8,727 bases of DNA, taken from assembly GCA_934591725.1 (NCBI GenBank), contig CAKTPR010000089.1, positions 1 to 8,727 of the forward strand. The letters are read 5' to 3'. The DNA comes from an uncultured Oscillospiraceae bacterium (GTDB taxonomy: Bacteria > Bacillota > Clostridia > Oscillospirales > Oscillospiraceae). The position numbers were made by a program, and so were the translations under genes. This document shows, in pieces, positions 1 to 5,848 of the stretch (its first letter is position 1; each line of letters begins with the position of its first letter). The notes beneath the pieces are model-generated. The model was given only the letters and a program-made list of their open reading frames with translations. It did not search any database and was not told the origin of the DNA.

Positions 1-1
1 C

Positions 2-79
2 GCCGCCGTCGCCGCCCTCCCGCATGATTGGCAGGTGCGCGACCTCGCCGTCGACCCCACCGGCGCGGAAATAATTTGA
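2..79 (+). CDS. 3' end of an unidentified gene
   Basis: Frame 2 is open from the window edge to a TGA at 77-79 and reads 25 residues (AAVAALPHDWQVRDLAVDPT, then GAEII). Third codon positions are almost all G or C, as in the clear genes further on, which favours this frame. The opposite strand is also open here and yields a protein-like string, but it has a stop at once upstream and only an internal ATG, so it is less likely. Too little remains to name a family. The tail lies 53 bases before the XRE gene with no clear terminator between, so the two could share a transcript. Confidence 0.5.
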   Translation, partial: AAVAALPHDWQVRDLAVDPTGAEII

Positions 80-132
80 GCTTTCTTATAAAACGCCTGA
101 GAGTTGTTACCCTGTGTAAAAGGGGTGCTGCT

Positions 133-456
133 ATGCTTGAAAATCTGAAACGGCTGCGCGAATTATCCGGGACTACCCAGCGGCAGTTAGCCGAGGCGAT
201 AGGCGTCAGCCAACAATCCGTGAACAAATATGAGAACCATAACATTGAGCCTGATATTGAAACTCTCATAAGGATCGCCGACTATTTCAACACGTCTGTC
301 GACTGCGTCATAGGTCATGGCGAAGACCGTATAAGCGGCTCGAAATTTGACACCCTTGAATTGTCAGCCGTGGAGAGTGAGCTCATACGCCGGTACAGGC
401 TGCTTGACCAAAAGCAGCGCAAATGCATCGAGACTGTGATCGACAGCTATATATAA
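133..456 (+). CDS. XRE-family helix-turn-helix transcriptional regulator
   Basis: A 107-residue protein whose N-terminal two thirds form a Cro/C1-type (XRE) DNA-binding domain. The helix-turn-helix spans about residues 16-37 (QRQLAEAIGVSQQSVNKYEN), followed by the usual closing helices (PDIETLIRIADYF, DCVIG). The remaining ~40 residues are charged and helical (SELIRRYRLLDQKQ, CIETVIDSYI), like the short dimerising tails of many small Clostridia regulators. The frame stays open upstream to position 28, but the start at 133 is preferred: it has AGGGG seven bases upstream and begins exactly where XRE domains begin, while the extra 35 residues are Arg-rich and unlike a protein domain. Its target is unknown. 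It could be self-regulating or could act on the two-component genes downstream; nothing in the sequence decides this. Confidence 0.88.
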   Translation: MLENLKRLRELSGTTQRQLAEAIGVSQQSVNKYENHNIEPDIETLIRIADYFNTSVDCVIGHGEDRISGSKFDTLELSAVESELIRRYRLLDQKQRKCIETVIDSYI

Positions 457-466
457 AGTTTTGCAT

Positions 467-495
467 CGGGACAGATATTTAAAATACCTGTTCCG
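467..495. terminator. Imperfect hairpin after the XRE gene, possible weak terminator
   Basis: Bases 467-474 (CGGGACAG) pair with 488-495 (CTGTTCCG, one G-U). After one A-C mismatch, four A/T pairs follow (476-479 with 483-486). It starts 11 bases after the XRE stop. The downstream T content is poor (GTTTCTT from 501), so if it terminates it does so weakly. Its symmetry would also suit a regulator-binding site. It is followed directly by the control region of the response regulator. Confidence 0.4.
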
Positions 496-504
496 CTGCC
501 GTTT

Positions 505-529
505 CTTAAGCAAACCTTAAAAACTTAGC
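505..529 (+). promoter_or_regulatory. Candidate response-regulator box (direct repeats)
   Basis: CTTAAG at 505 and CTTAAA at 516 start exactly 11 bases, one helical turn, apart, and a third partial copy CTTAGC lies at 524. Eleven-base direct repeats immediately upstream of a -35 box are the usual layout for OmpR/PhoB-family activator sites, and the gene being driven encodes such a regulator. Autoregulation is therefore plausible. The repeat match is short and the area is AT-rich, so this remains a prediction. Confidence 0.4.
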
Positions 530-532
530 CGC

Positions 533-561
533 TTGGCTTTTAATAATTTATCGGTTATGAT
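533..561 (+). promoter_or_regulatory. Promoter for the two-component system genes
   Basis: A -35 box TTGGCT (533-538), a 17-base spacer and a -10 box TATGAT (556-561) form a good sigma-A type promoter. The -10 ends 27 bases before the response regulator start codon, leaving a short leader. The weak -35 next to the direct repeats at 505-529 fits an activated promoter. Confidence 0.65.
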
Positions 562-588
562 ATAGGCATACTGAACGAGGTGATGTGC

Positions 589-1281
589 ATGAACACTGTG
601 CTTGTCTGCGACGACGAAAAGGATATCGTCTCCGCGCTGAAAATTTATCTTGAGAGCGAGGGCTACGCCGTTGAGTGCGCATATGACGGCGCGCAGGCGC
701 TCGCACTGCTGGAGAGCCACGATATCAGTCTTGTACTCATGGATATCATGATGCCGGTCATGGACGGCATCAGCGCCATGGTTAAGATACGCGAGCGCTC
801 GAACGTCCCCGTGATCCTGCTCACGGCCAAGGGTGAGGACACGGACAAGATACTCGGCCTGAACGTCGGCGCGGACGATTACATCACCAAGCCCTTCAAT
901 CCCCTTGAGGTGCTTGCCCGCGTGCGCTCGCAGCTGCGGCGCTATACGATGCTCGGCGCGGCGCAGATAAAGCAGAGCTGCCTCACCGTCGGCGGCATAA
1001 GCATGGACGATTCCAGCAAAACCGTCACCGTGGACGGCGAGCCCGCCGCCCTCACGCCGACCGAGTACGACATCCTCAGGCTCCTCATGGAAAACCCCGG
1101 TCAGGTCTTTCACCCGCGCGATATCTATAAGCGTGTCTGGAAGGACGAACCCTATGGAGCCGAGAGCACCGTCGCCGTACACATCCGTCACCTCAGAGAA
1201 AAGCTTGAGATCAACCCCGCCGAGCCGCGGTACATCAAGGCCGTATGGGGGCAGGGCTATAAAATGGAAAGAGTGAACTGA
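589..1281 (+). CDS. VanR-like OmpR-family response regulator
   Basis: A 230-residue two-domain response regulator. The receiver domain (about 1-115) shows the acidic pair D8-D9, the phospho-acceptor D52 (LVLMDIMMPVMDG), T79 and K101 (DDYITKPF). The C-terminal winged helix (about 130-230) has LTPTEYDILRLL, then a recognition-helix region (ESTVAVHIRHLREKLE) and the closing YIKAVWGQGYKM. This tail is very like the VanR group of OmpR/PhoB regulators. Phosphorylated by its partner kinase, it should bind direct-repeat DNA and activate transcription. The start at 589 is chosen because GAGGTGAT (577-584) sits at correct distance; in-frame GTG 580 and ATG 583 overlap that ribosome site. The kinase gene begins one base after the stop, so the pair is translationally coupled. 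No vancomycin-resistance genes (vanH, vanA, vanX type) are nearby, so the VanR resemblance gives family, not function. Confidence 0.95.
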   Translation: MNTVLVCDDEKDIVSALKIYLESEGYAVECAYDGAQALALLESHDISLVLMDIMMPVMDGISAMVKIRERSNVPVILLTAKGEDTDKILGLNVGADDYITKPFNPLEVLARVRSQLRRYTMLGAAQIKQSCLTVGGISMDDSSKTVTVDGEPAALTPTEYDILRLLMENPGQVFHPRDIYKRVWKDEPYGAESTVAVHIRHLREKLEINPAEPRYIKAVWGQGYKMERVN

Positions 1282-1282
1282 C

Positions 1283-3364
1283 ATGAACAAACTTAAAAGC
1301 AGCCTTGCGGCAAAGCTGATAGCCGTGACGCTCTTTGTACTGCTGCTGATGTCCCTTGCCGCGTCCGTGCTGGACATCGCATATATCGACAGCATCGACG
1401 GCTACAATTACGATTATCAGACCCTGCTGCATAAATTCAAATACGATAACTCCAACGATCTGAACGCCGTCATGTACGCCCTGGGCAACGGCGAATCTCC
1501 CGCCGATCTCAACGGCAGGAACGGCTTCTATTTTGTAATAAAAGACTGCTATACAAATAAGGTCGTTTTTGACGGGCTCGGCAAGCGGGACTATGTCTGG
1601 CAAACGGAGTCGACGCTCTTTGAGCTCCCTGCCGGATACGATCTCTCCGCGCAGGATGATGCCGTCGCAGTGCCTGAACCGATCGTTTCTCCCGAGCCGT
1701 CTGCGTCGCCAGAACCGAGCACGTTCCCCGCTCCGACCATGTCTTCCGAACCAACCGCGTCTCCCGAACCGGCCGTAACACCCGCTGCCTCTGAAAGCCC
1801 CATGTCCGGCAGCAGAACGGACATCACGCCCACCATCGACGATGCGCCCATTCTGGATGATAACTACCGCGTCTATGCCATCACCGGGTACTATACCGAT
1901 ACCAGCGTCGCCAGCGGCAACGCCGATAAATATCAGGAGCTTTTCACCTACGCTTACGAGCTGCGTTATGTCTCCATCGCCGTGCTGGTCGTCTCTCTGA
2001 TCCTTGAGGCCTTCGTCTTTGTGTTCCTTCTCTCCGCCGCCGGGCACCACGGCGAGACCGGCGAGATTCGCCCCAGCTTTATCGATAAGATCCCCTTTGA
2101 TCTCTACACCGCGCTGACCGTCTTTGCCGGCATCTTCCTTATCGCCGCAATGGCAGAGGTGTCATACAGCAACACCGCTATGCTCATCGTTATCCTCATC
2201 GCCGCCCTCGGCGTTGTCGCGGCGCTGATAAGCCTGCTGTGGTGCATGAGCCTTGCCGTGCGCATAAAGCTCGGCACGACTATAAAGAGCTGCATCATCT
2301 ACCGCGTCGGCGCGTGGTGCTGGCGCTTAATAAAAAAGGTATTCTATACGTTTAAGGACGGACTGAAGGCGATACCCATGTTCCCGCGCGCGGTGCTCGT
2401 CATTGCGGCGATCCTCTTTGTCGAGTTTCTGTGGATCGCCATCGCCGGTACAAGTCCCGGAAAGCAGCTCTTCGGCTGGTTCGTCGAGCGCGCGATGCTG
2501 GTGCTGGCGACGCTGTATGTGCTGCTGTCGATGAAGCAGCTTCTTGAGGCCGGGCAGCGCATCGCCAAGGGCGAGCTCGACTGCAAGGTCGATACCTCCA
2601 GGCTGCGCGGCCCGTTCAAGGAGCACGGCGAGGATCTCAACTCCATCACCGACGGCATGAACCGCGCCGTGGGCGAGCGCATGAAGTCCGAGCGCTTCCG
2701 CACCGAGCTTATCACCAATGTCTCCCACGATATCAAGACCCCTCTCACCTCCATCATCAACTATGTCGACCTGCTTGAAAAGGAGCAGCCGGAGAACGAA
2801 AAGATGCGCGAGTACCTTGAGGTGCTCGACCGGCAGTCGGCAAAGCTCAAGAAGCTCATTGACGATCTGCTCGAAGCGTCCAAGGCATCGAGCGGCAGTC
2901 TGAGCGTGAACCTCACCGAGTGCGAGCTCGGCATCCTGCTCGACCAGATGGCGGGCGAATACAGCGAAAAGCTCTCCGCCGCTGGGCTGGAGCTCATCCT
3001 CACAAAGCCTGAGGAACCCGTAAAGGTCATGGCCGACGGGCGGCATATGTGGCGCATCTTCGATAATCTGCTGAACAATATCTGCAAATACGCCCAGCGC
3101 GGCACGCGCGTATACCTCGACCTCACCGCCGACGCGCTCAAGGCGATCGTCACCTTCCGCAACATCTCCGCCACGCGCCTGAACATCAGCGGCGACGAGC
3201 TGACCGAGCGCTTTGTCCGCGGCGACAGCTCGCGCAACACCGAGGGCAGCGGCCTTGGCCTGAGCATCGCCCAGAGCCTTGCGCAGCTCCAGAAGGGCGC
3301 GCTCGATATCACCGTCGACGGCGATCTGTTCAAGGTCGTGCTCAGCTTCGACAGAATAAAGTGA
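1283..3364 (+). CDS. Large multi-spanning sensor histidine kinase
   Basis: A 693-residue membrane histidine kinase, much longer than ordinary VanS-type kinases (under 400). Order: membrane segment about 10-32; an external region about 33-228 with a Pro/Glu/Ser-rich stretch at 131-173 (PEP, SPEPSASPEPS and similar); then further membrane segments near 230-252, 276-294, 299-325, 370-390 and 404-420; a linker; and the kinase core. The core has the H-box NVSHDIKTPLTSI with phospho-acceptor H482, the N-box MWRIFDNLLNNICKYA (589-604), and the ATP-lid glycine box EGSGLGLSIAQS (654-665), so it should be catalytically active. It follows the response regulator after one base and surely phosphorylates it. 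The signal is unknown. The cell-wall-stalk-like external stretch is odd for a kinase and resembles the stalk of the surface protein encoded next, suggesting it senses the envelope or that protein (inference). Confidence 0.95.
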   Translation: MNKLKSSLAAKLIAVTLFVLLLMSLAASVLDIAYIDSIDGYNYDYQTLLHKFKYDNSNDLNAVMYALGNGESPADLNGRNGFYFVIKDCYTNKVVFDGLGKRDYVWQTESTLFELPAGYDLSAQDDAVAVPEPIVSPEPSASPEPSTFPAPTMSSEPTASPEPAVTPAASESPMSGSRTDITPTIDDAPILDDNYRVYAITGYYTDTSVASGNADKYQELFTYAYELRYVSIAVLVVSLILEAFVFVFLLSAAGHHGETGEIRPSFIDKIPFDLYTALTVFAGIFLIAAMAEVSYSNTAMLIVILIAALGVVAALISLLWCMSLAVRIKLGTTIKSCIIYRVGAWCWRLIKKVFYTFKDGLKAIPMFPRAVLVIAAILFVEFLWIAIAGTSPGKQLFGWFVERAMLVLATLYVLLSMKQLLEAGQRIAKGELDCKVDTSRLRGPFKEHGEDLNSITDGMNRAVGERMKSERFRTELITNVSHDIKTPLTSIINYVDLLEKEQPENEKMREYLEVLDRQSAKLKKLIDDLLEASKASSGSLSVNLTECELGILLDQMAGEYSEKLSAAGLELILTKPEEPVKVMADGRHMWRIFDNLLNNICKYAQRGTRVYLDLTADALKAIVTFRNISATRLNISGDELTERFVRGDSSRNTEGSGLGLSIAQSLAQLQKGALDITVDGDLFKVVLSFDRIK

Positions 3365-3367
3365 ACC

Positions 3368-3399
3368 CATATCCATGGTAAAATAAAAGCATATCCATG
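3368..3399 (+). repeat. Direct repeat CATATCCATG, two copies
   Basis: The 10-mer CATATCCATG occurs at 3368-3377 and again at 3390-3399, 22 bases or two helical turns apart. A related sequence, ATCCAAGGTAAAA, follows at 3411 and resembles ATCCATGGTAAAA at 3371. The spacing suits a dimeric DNA-binding protein. The reverse complement ATATCCATG/CATGGATAT also recurs over the start codon of the next gene (3482-3490), so either copy could pair with it in RNA. Confidence 0.7.
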
Positions 3400-3498
3400 A
3401 ATAATTTCTCATCCAAGGTAAAAACTGGGACTGTACAATTTATTGGGACTGTACCATTTATCTTGGAAACGAGGGATCATTCATGGATATTACTTTTA
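3384..3498. repeat. Long interrupted inverted repeat enclosing a ribosome site and start codon
   Basis: Three paired blocks are nested. Bases 3384-3389 pair with 3493-3498 (TAAAAG/CTTTTA). Bases 3391-3410 pair with 3471-3490 (17 Watson-Crick pairs, two G-U, one mismatch). Bases 3413-3422 pair with 3457-3466 (CCAAGGTAAA/TTTATCTTGG, one G-U). Small internal loops separate them, giving about 36 pairs in all. The 3' arm holds the GAGGG ribosome site (3471-3475), the ATG (3483) and the first five codons of the Cna-B gene. As RNA this would mask translation start; as DNA it may be a small mobile palindromic element. It fills nearly all of the 118-base gap after the kinase gene. Confidence 0.75.
3426..3461 (+). 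repeat. Tandem 18-base repeat in the hairpin apex
   Basis: TGGGACTGTACAATTTAT (3426-3443) is followed directly by TGGGACTGTACCATTTAT (3444-3461); 17 of 18 bases match. The repeat lies in the apical part of the inverted repeat at 3384-3498, with its last five bases forming part of the inner stem. GGGACTGTAC also contains the palindrome GTAC. It may be a protein-binding site or the core of a repetitive extragenic element. Confidence 0.85.
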
Positions 3499-4526
3499 AG
3501 CGTATCATCTGCGCCGCGGCTCTTGCCGCCGCGCTTCTGCTTGTCTCCGCTCCCGCCGCAAATGCCGCGGAATACGGTGAAGTCGGCGTCGCAAAGACTT
3601 GGGATGCGGGCTCCGGCGAGCTGCCAGAGTCCGTCACCGTGCGCCTTCTCAGCAGCGGCAGAGAGGTCAGCCGCCTTACGCTCACCGCCGCCGACGCCTC
3701 CGTAAACGGCAGCTGGCAGGGCAGCTTCAAAAACGTCCCGCTCTATAATGACGACGGCACGCCCATAGGCTACACCGTTGATGAGCTGCCTGTCGAAGGC
3801 TTCTCCTCCGAGGTCGTCCGCCAGCCAAGGGCCGAGAGCGTCGCCGCATCCTCATGGGGCAGCAAGGTCACGCCCGCGAGCCAGCGCTCATATTCCATCG
3901 GCAGCTCCAACCTCGTCGCCGCGAAAAAGGGCGGCAGCTATTACGTCTGGACCGACCGCGCACTCAGCGCGGGGCAGCAGTCGCGCCTGCTGACAGCCAT
4001 CAACAACGCCCGCCTTCAGGGACTCGGCAAGTCTCTGAGCACATCGAACACCGAATTTGCCTCCGGTCTGCCCGCCTCTATGGCAAACGGAGCCGTGGGC
4101 TTCCGTCTCGACGGCGGCGAGACCTATATCGACTTTGACCGCACCAGCGCGTGGAGCCTTTTCTATGCCGGTACGCTTGAAATAAGCGACGCGCAGGGAG
4201 CGGTGATCGCGAACGTCCGCCGCGCCGAACCGACATCAGAGCCGACGCCGACTGCCGAGCCTACCGAGGAACCCACGCCCACCATAGCTCCGTCGGAGGA
4301 ACCCACTCCCACCGCTGCCCCGACAGACGCGCCTGCTCCGACCGCGACCCCCGCGCCGTCTGCTGTTCCGACAGACGAGCCTGCGCCGAGCGCAGAACCG
4401 AGCGTTTCTCCCTCCCCCGCGCCGAAGACCGCCGACCGGCGTGATCTCGGCCTGCTGTTTACGATCATGTGCGCCGCGGCCGTCGTCACCCTCTGCGGCC
4501 TGTGGAAGCTCAGGGATAATTGGTAA
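3483..4526 (+). CDS. Secreted Cna-B-type surface protein with Pro-rich stalk and sorting-like tail
   Basis: A 347-residue exported protein. Residues 1-28 are a signal peptide (KR, long Ala/Leu core, ANA cleavage site). Residues about 33-112 match a Cna-B (collagen-binding B) fold: VAKTW with K38, PESVTVRLL, SFKNVPLYNDDG, YTVDELP with D100-E101. Such domains often form an internal isopeptide bond. K38 is a candidate donor; the usual closing Asn strand is not obvious (N143 is possible). Residues about 144-247 form a module I cannot assign (GGSYYVWTDRALSAGQ, AWSLFYAGTLEISDAQGA). Residues 249-312 are a low-complexity EPTP/AP stalk. The end reads APKTAD (313-318), a hydrophobic span (322-340) and KLRDNW, resembling a degenerate LPXTG-type sorting signal but without Leu and Gly and with a weak basic tail. 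It may be wall-linked by a sortase or stay membrane-anchored. The start has GAGGG seven bases upstream, and no alternative in-frame start exists nearby. It probably belongs to the two-component operon. Confidence 0.85.
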   Translation: MDITFKRIICAAALAAALLLVSAPAANAAEYGEVGVAKTWDAGSGELPESVTVRLLSSGREVSRLTLTAADASVNGSWQGSFKNVPLYNDDGTPIGYTVDELPVEGFSSEVVRQPRAESVAASSWGSKVTPASQRSYSIGSSNLVAAKKGGSYYVWTDRALSAGQQSRLLTAINNARLQGLGKSLSTSNTEFASGLPASMANGAVGFRLDGGETYIDFDRTSAWSLFYAGTLEISDAQGAVIANVRRAEPTSEPTPTAEPTEEPTPTIAPSEEPTPTAAPTDAPAPTATPAPSAVPTDEPAPSAEPSVSPSPAPKTADRRDLGLLFTIMCAAAVVTLCGLWKLRDNW

Positions 4527-4568
4527 AAATTTGATCCCCGGACAGCGTCCGGGGATCAAATTTTTACC
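4522..4568. terminator. Bidirectional terminator shared by convergent genes
   Basis: Bases 4522-4543 and 4547-4568 are perfect reverse complements, a 22-bp stem with a three-base AGC loop. The centre is GC-rich (GATCCCCGGAC), flanked by AAAAATTT on the left and AAATTTTT on the right, so each strand gives a GC hairpin followed by a U-rich run. The TAA stop of the Cna-B gene (4524-4526) and the TAA of thymidine kinase (4564-4566, read on the minus strand) lie at exactly mirrored positions inside the stem. Confidence 0.93.
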
Positions 4569-5139
4569 TCTGTTCTCTTATTCTCTGCTTCCAGCACTTG
4601 TGGCACATGGCGATGTAGCTGTCGTTGCCGCCGAGGAGGACTTGATCCCCCGTCGTCACGACTCTGCCCTGCCCGTCGAGCCTTGCGTTGACCGTCGCCT
4701 TGCGTCCGCAGGCGCAGACGGTCTTTATCTCCGTCAGCGAATCGCTCAGCTCCATGAGCCGCTGCGAGCCGGGGAACATATGCGTCTGGAAATCGGTGCG
4801 CAGGCCGAAGCACAGCACCGGCAGGTCTTCGTCGTCCACAAGGTCGCGCAGCTGCTCTATCTGCGCGGGGGTAAGAAACTGCGCCTCGTCGGCGATTATC
4901 ACGTCGTGCTTCCCCGCCTTGTGGTACTCCTCGGTAATGTCCTGCTCCGGCGTGATTATCTGCGCGCGTGCCTCAAGCCCTATGCGGCTGCGGACTATGT
5001 CCGCCCCGTCGCGCGTGTCGATGCTCGGCTTTATGAGCCATACCGACATGCCGAGCTCTTCATAATTGAACTTTGTTATGAGCGCCTGAGCCGACTTTGA
5101 CGAGCCCATCGCCCCGAATTTGAAATACAGCTTTGCCAT
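4564..5139 (-). CDS. tdk: Thymidine kinase (type II)
   Basis: A 191-residue cytosolic kinase that uses ATP to phosphorylate thymidine and deoxyuridine in pyrimidine salvage (EC 2.7.1.21). The N-terminus has the phosphate loop FGAMGSSKSAQ (K15), then TRDG, SRIGLEA, the magnesium/catalytic stretch ADEAQFL with E85, PVLCFGLRTDF, and a zinc knuckle from C142-C144 (VCACGRKA) with C179-C182 (MCHKCWK). The length is normal for bacterial enzymes, and the CxCG form of the first zinc pair matches the E. coli-type enzyme. The phosphate loop has Ser at position 14, where most relatives have Gly; the essential Lys and Ser remain. A GGAG ribosome site precedes the ATG. The gene lies 23 bases after uridine kinase with no promoter or terminator between, so they form an operon ending in the hairpin at 4522-4568. 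Confidence 0.96.
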   Translation of the reverse strand: MAKLYFKFGAMGSSKSAQALITKFNYEELGMSVWLIKPSIDTRDGADIVRSRIGLEARAQIITPEQDITEEYHKAGKHDVIIADEAQFLTPAQIEQLRDLVDDEDLPVLCFGLRTDFQTHMFPGSQRLMELSDSLTEIKTVCACGRKATVNARLDGQGRVVTTGDQVLLGGNDSYIAMCHKCWKQRIREQR

Positions 5140-5162
5140 TATCTTCTCCGTTTTGTATTTTT

Positions 5163-5789
5163 TCAGGTGCGCTGAAGATGCGCCCTGACGCGCTCCATTA
5201 CCATTTCCATCGCGACGAGGTTGTGCCCGCCCTCGGGGATGATAATGTCCGCGTTGCGCTTGCTCGGCTCAACGAACTGCTCGTGCATCGGCTTTACCGT
5301 GCTCAGATACTGGTTCACGACGCTGTCAAGGCTGCGTCCCCTGTCGCGCACGTCGCGCATGATCCTCCTGAGTATGCGCACGTCGGCGTCGGTGTCGACG
5401 TATATCTTTATGTCCATCTGCCGGCACAGCTCCTTGCAGGAGAAAATGAGTATCCCCTCGACGATCACGACCTTCGCCGGGTTCACGGTCACGGTCTTGT
5501 CCGAGCGGTCATGCACCGTGTAGTCATATACCGGGCAGACGACGCTGTGTCCGCGCTTGAGCTCCTTCACCGCTTCGACGAGCATATCCGTGTCGAAGGA
5601 ATCCGGATGGTCGTAATTGAGTTTAGAGCGCTCCTCGTAGCTCATGTCATGGTGCGCCTTGTAGTAGTTATCGTGATGGATGACGGATACATCCTCACCG
5701 AAATGCTGGATCAGCTTCTTCGTTATCGTGGTCTTTCCGCTTCCTGTGCCCCCGGCGATACCGATGACCATAACCTTATCCACAGGCAT
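5163..5789 (-). CDS. udk: Uridine kinase
   Basis: A 208-residue enzyme phosphorylating uridine and cytidine to UMP and CMP (EC 2.7.1.48) in the cytosol. It has the phosphate loop IGIAGGTGSGKTT (Walker A 13-20, K19), HHDNYYK, the DHPDSFDTD nucleoside-site motif, YDYTVHDR, the Walker B-like VVIVEGILIF, and the lid segment RIMRDVRDRGRS. The length is normal for the family. The ATG at 5787-5789 is preceded by GGGGAGGG, rather close to the start, and the protein begins a few residues before the first strand as in relatives. It is the first gene of the udk-tdk operon and is transcribed away from deoD from a shared control region. Confidence 0.96.
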   Translation of the reverse strand: MPVDKVMVIGIAGGTGSGKTTITKKLIQHFGEDVSVIHHDNYYKAHHDMSYEERSKLNYDHPDSFDTDMLVEAVKELKRGHSVVCPVYDYTVHDRSDKTVTVNPAKVVIVEGILIFSCKELCRQMDIKIYVDTDADVRILRRIMRDVRDRGRSLDSVVNQYLSTVKPMHEQFVEPSKRNADIIIPEGGHNLVAMEMVMERVRAHLQRT

Positions 5790-5818
5790 AGCCCTCCCCG
5801 TATTTCTTTATCTGCTTT

Positions 5819-5847
5819 ATAATAGCATATATCTTTCCGCGTTTCAA
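5819..5847 (-). promoter_or_regulatory. Promoter for udk-tdk
   Basis: Read on the minus strand, TTGAAA (5847-5842), a 17-base spacer and TATTAT (5824-5819) form a good sigma-A promoter. The -10 lies 29 bases before the udk start codon. Confidence 0.75.
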
Positions 5848-5848
5848 T

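Noticed and set aside
76..92. TTGAGC and TATAAA as a promoter for the XRE gene
   Set aside because: The boxes are only five bases apart and no other -35 fits TATAAA, so a promoter here is not supported.
28..132. N-terminal extension of the XRE regulator from an ATG at 28
   Set aside because: It adds 35 Arg-rich residues with no domain, overlaps the preceding gene tail, and lacks a ribosome site; ATG 133 has one and fits the family start.
517..1395. Long minus-strand open frame (292 codons) over the response regulator
   Set aside because: It mirrors a clear response-regulator gene with biased codon use, has no recognisable domain and no ribosome site.
2327..3412. Minus-strand open frame of 361 codons over the kinase core
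   Set aside because: It is antisense to conserved H-, N- and G-box sequence; its composition (Ala, Asp, Leu, Val, Gly rich) is the usual shadow of GC-rich coding DNA.
3419..3426. TAAAAACT shared with the response-regulator control region (518-525)
   Set aside because: An A-rich 8-mer in two AT-rich spacers is weak; the CTTAAG repeat itself is not present here, so a common regulator site is not claimed.
4227..4418. EPTP/AP-coding segment as a DNA repeat array
   Set aside because: The repetition is at protein level with varied codons and irregular unit length; it is described as the stalk of the surface protein.
4441..5100. Plus-strand open frame of 219 codons across the terminator and thymidine kinase
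   Set aside because: It reads through a perfect terminator hairpin and is antisense to an unmistakable thymidine kinase.
5133..5822. Plus-strand open frame of 229 codons over uridine kinase
   Set aside because: It is antisense to a full set of uridine kinase motifs and has no domain of its own.
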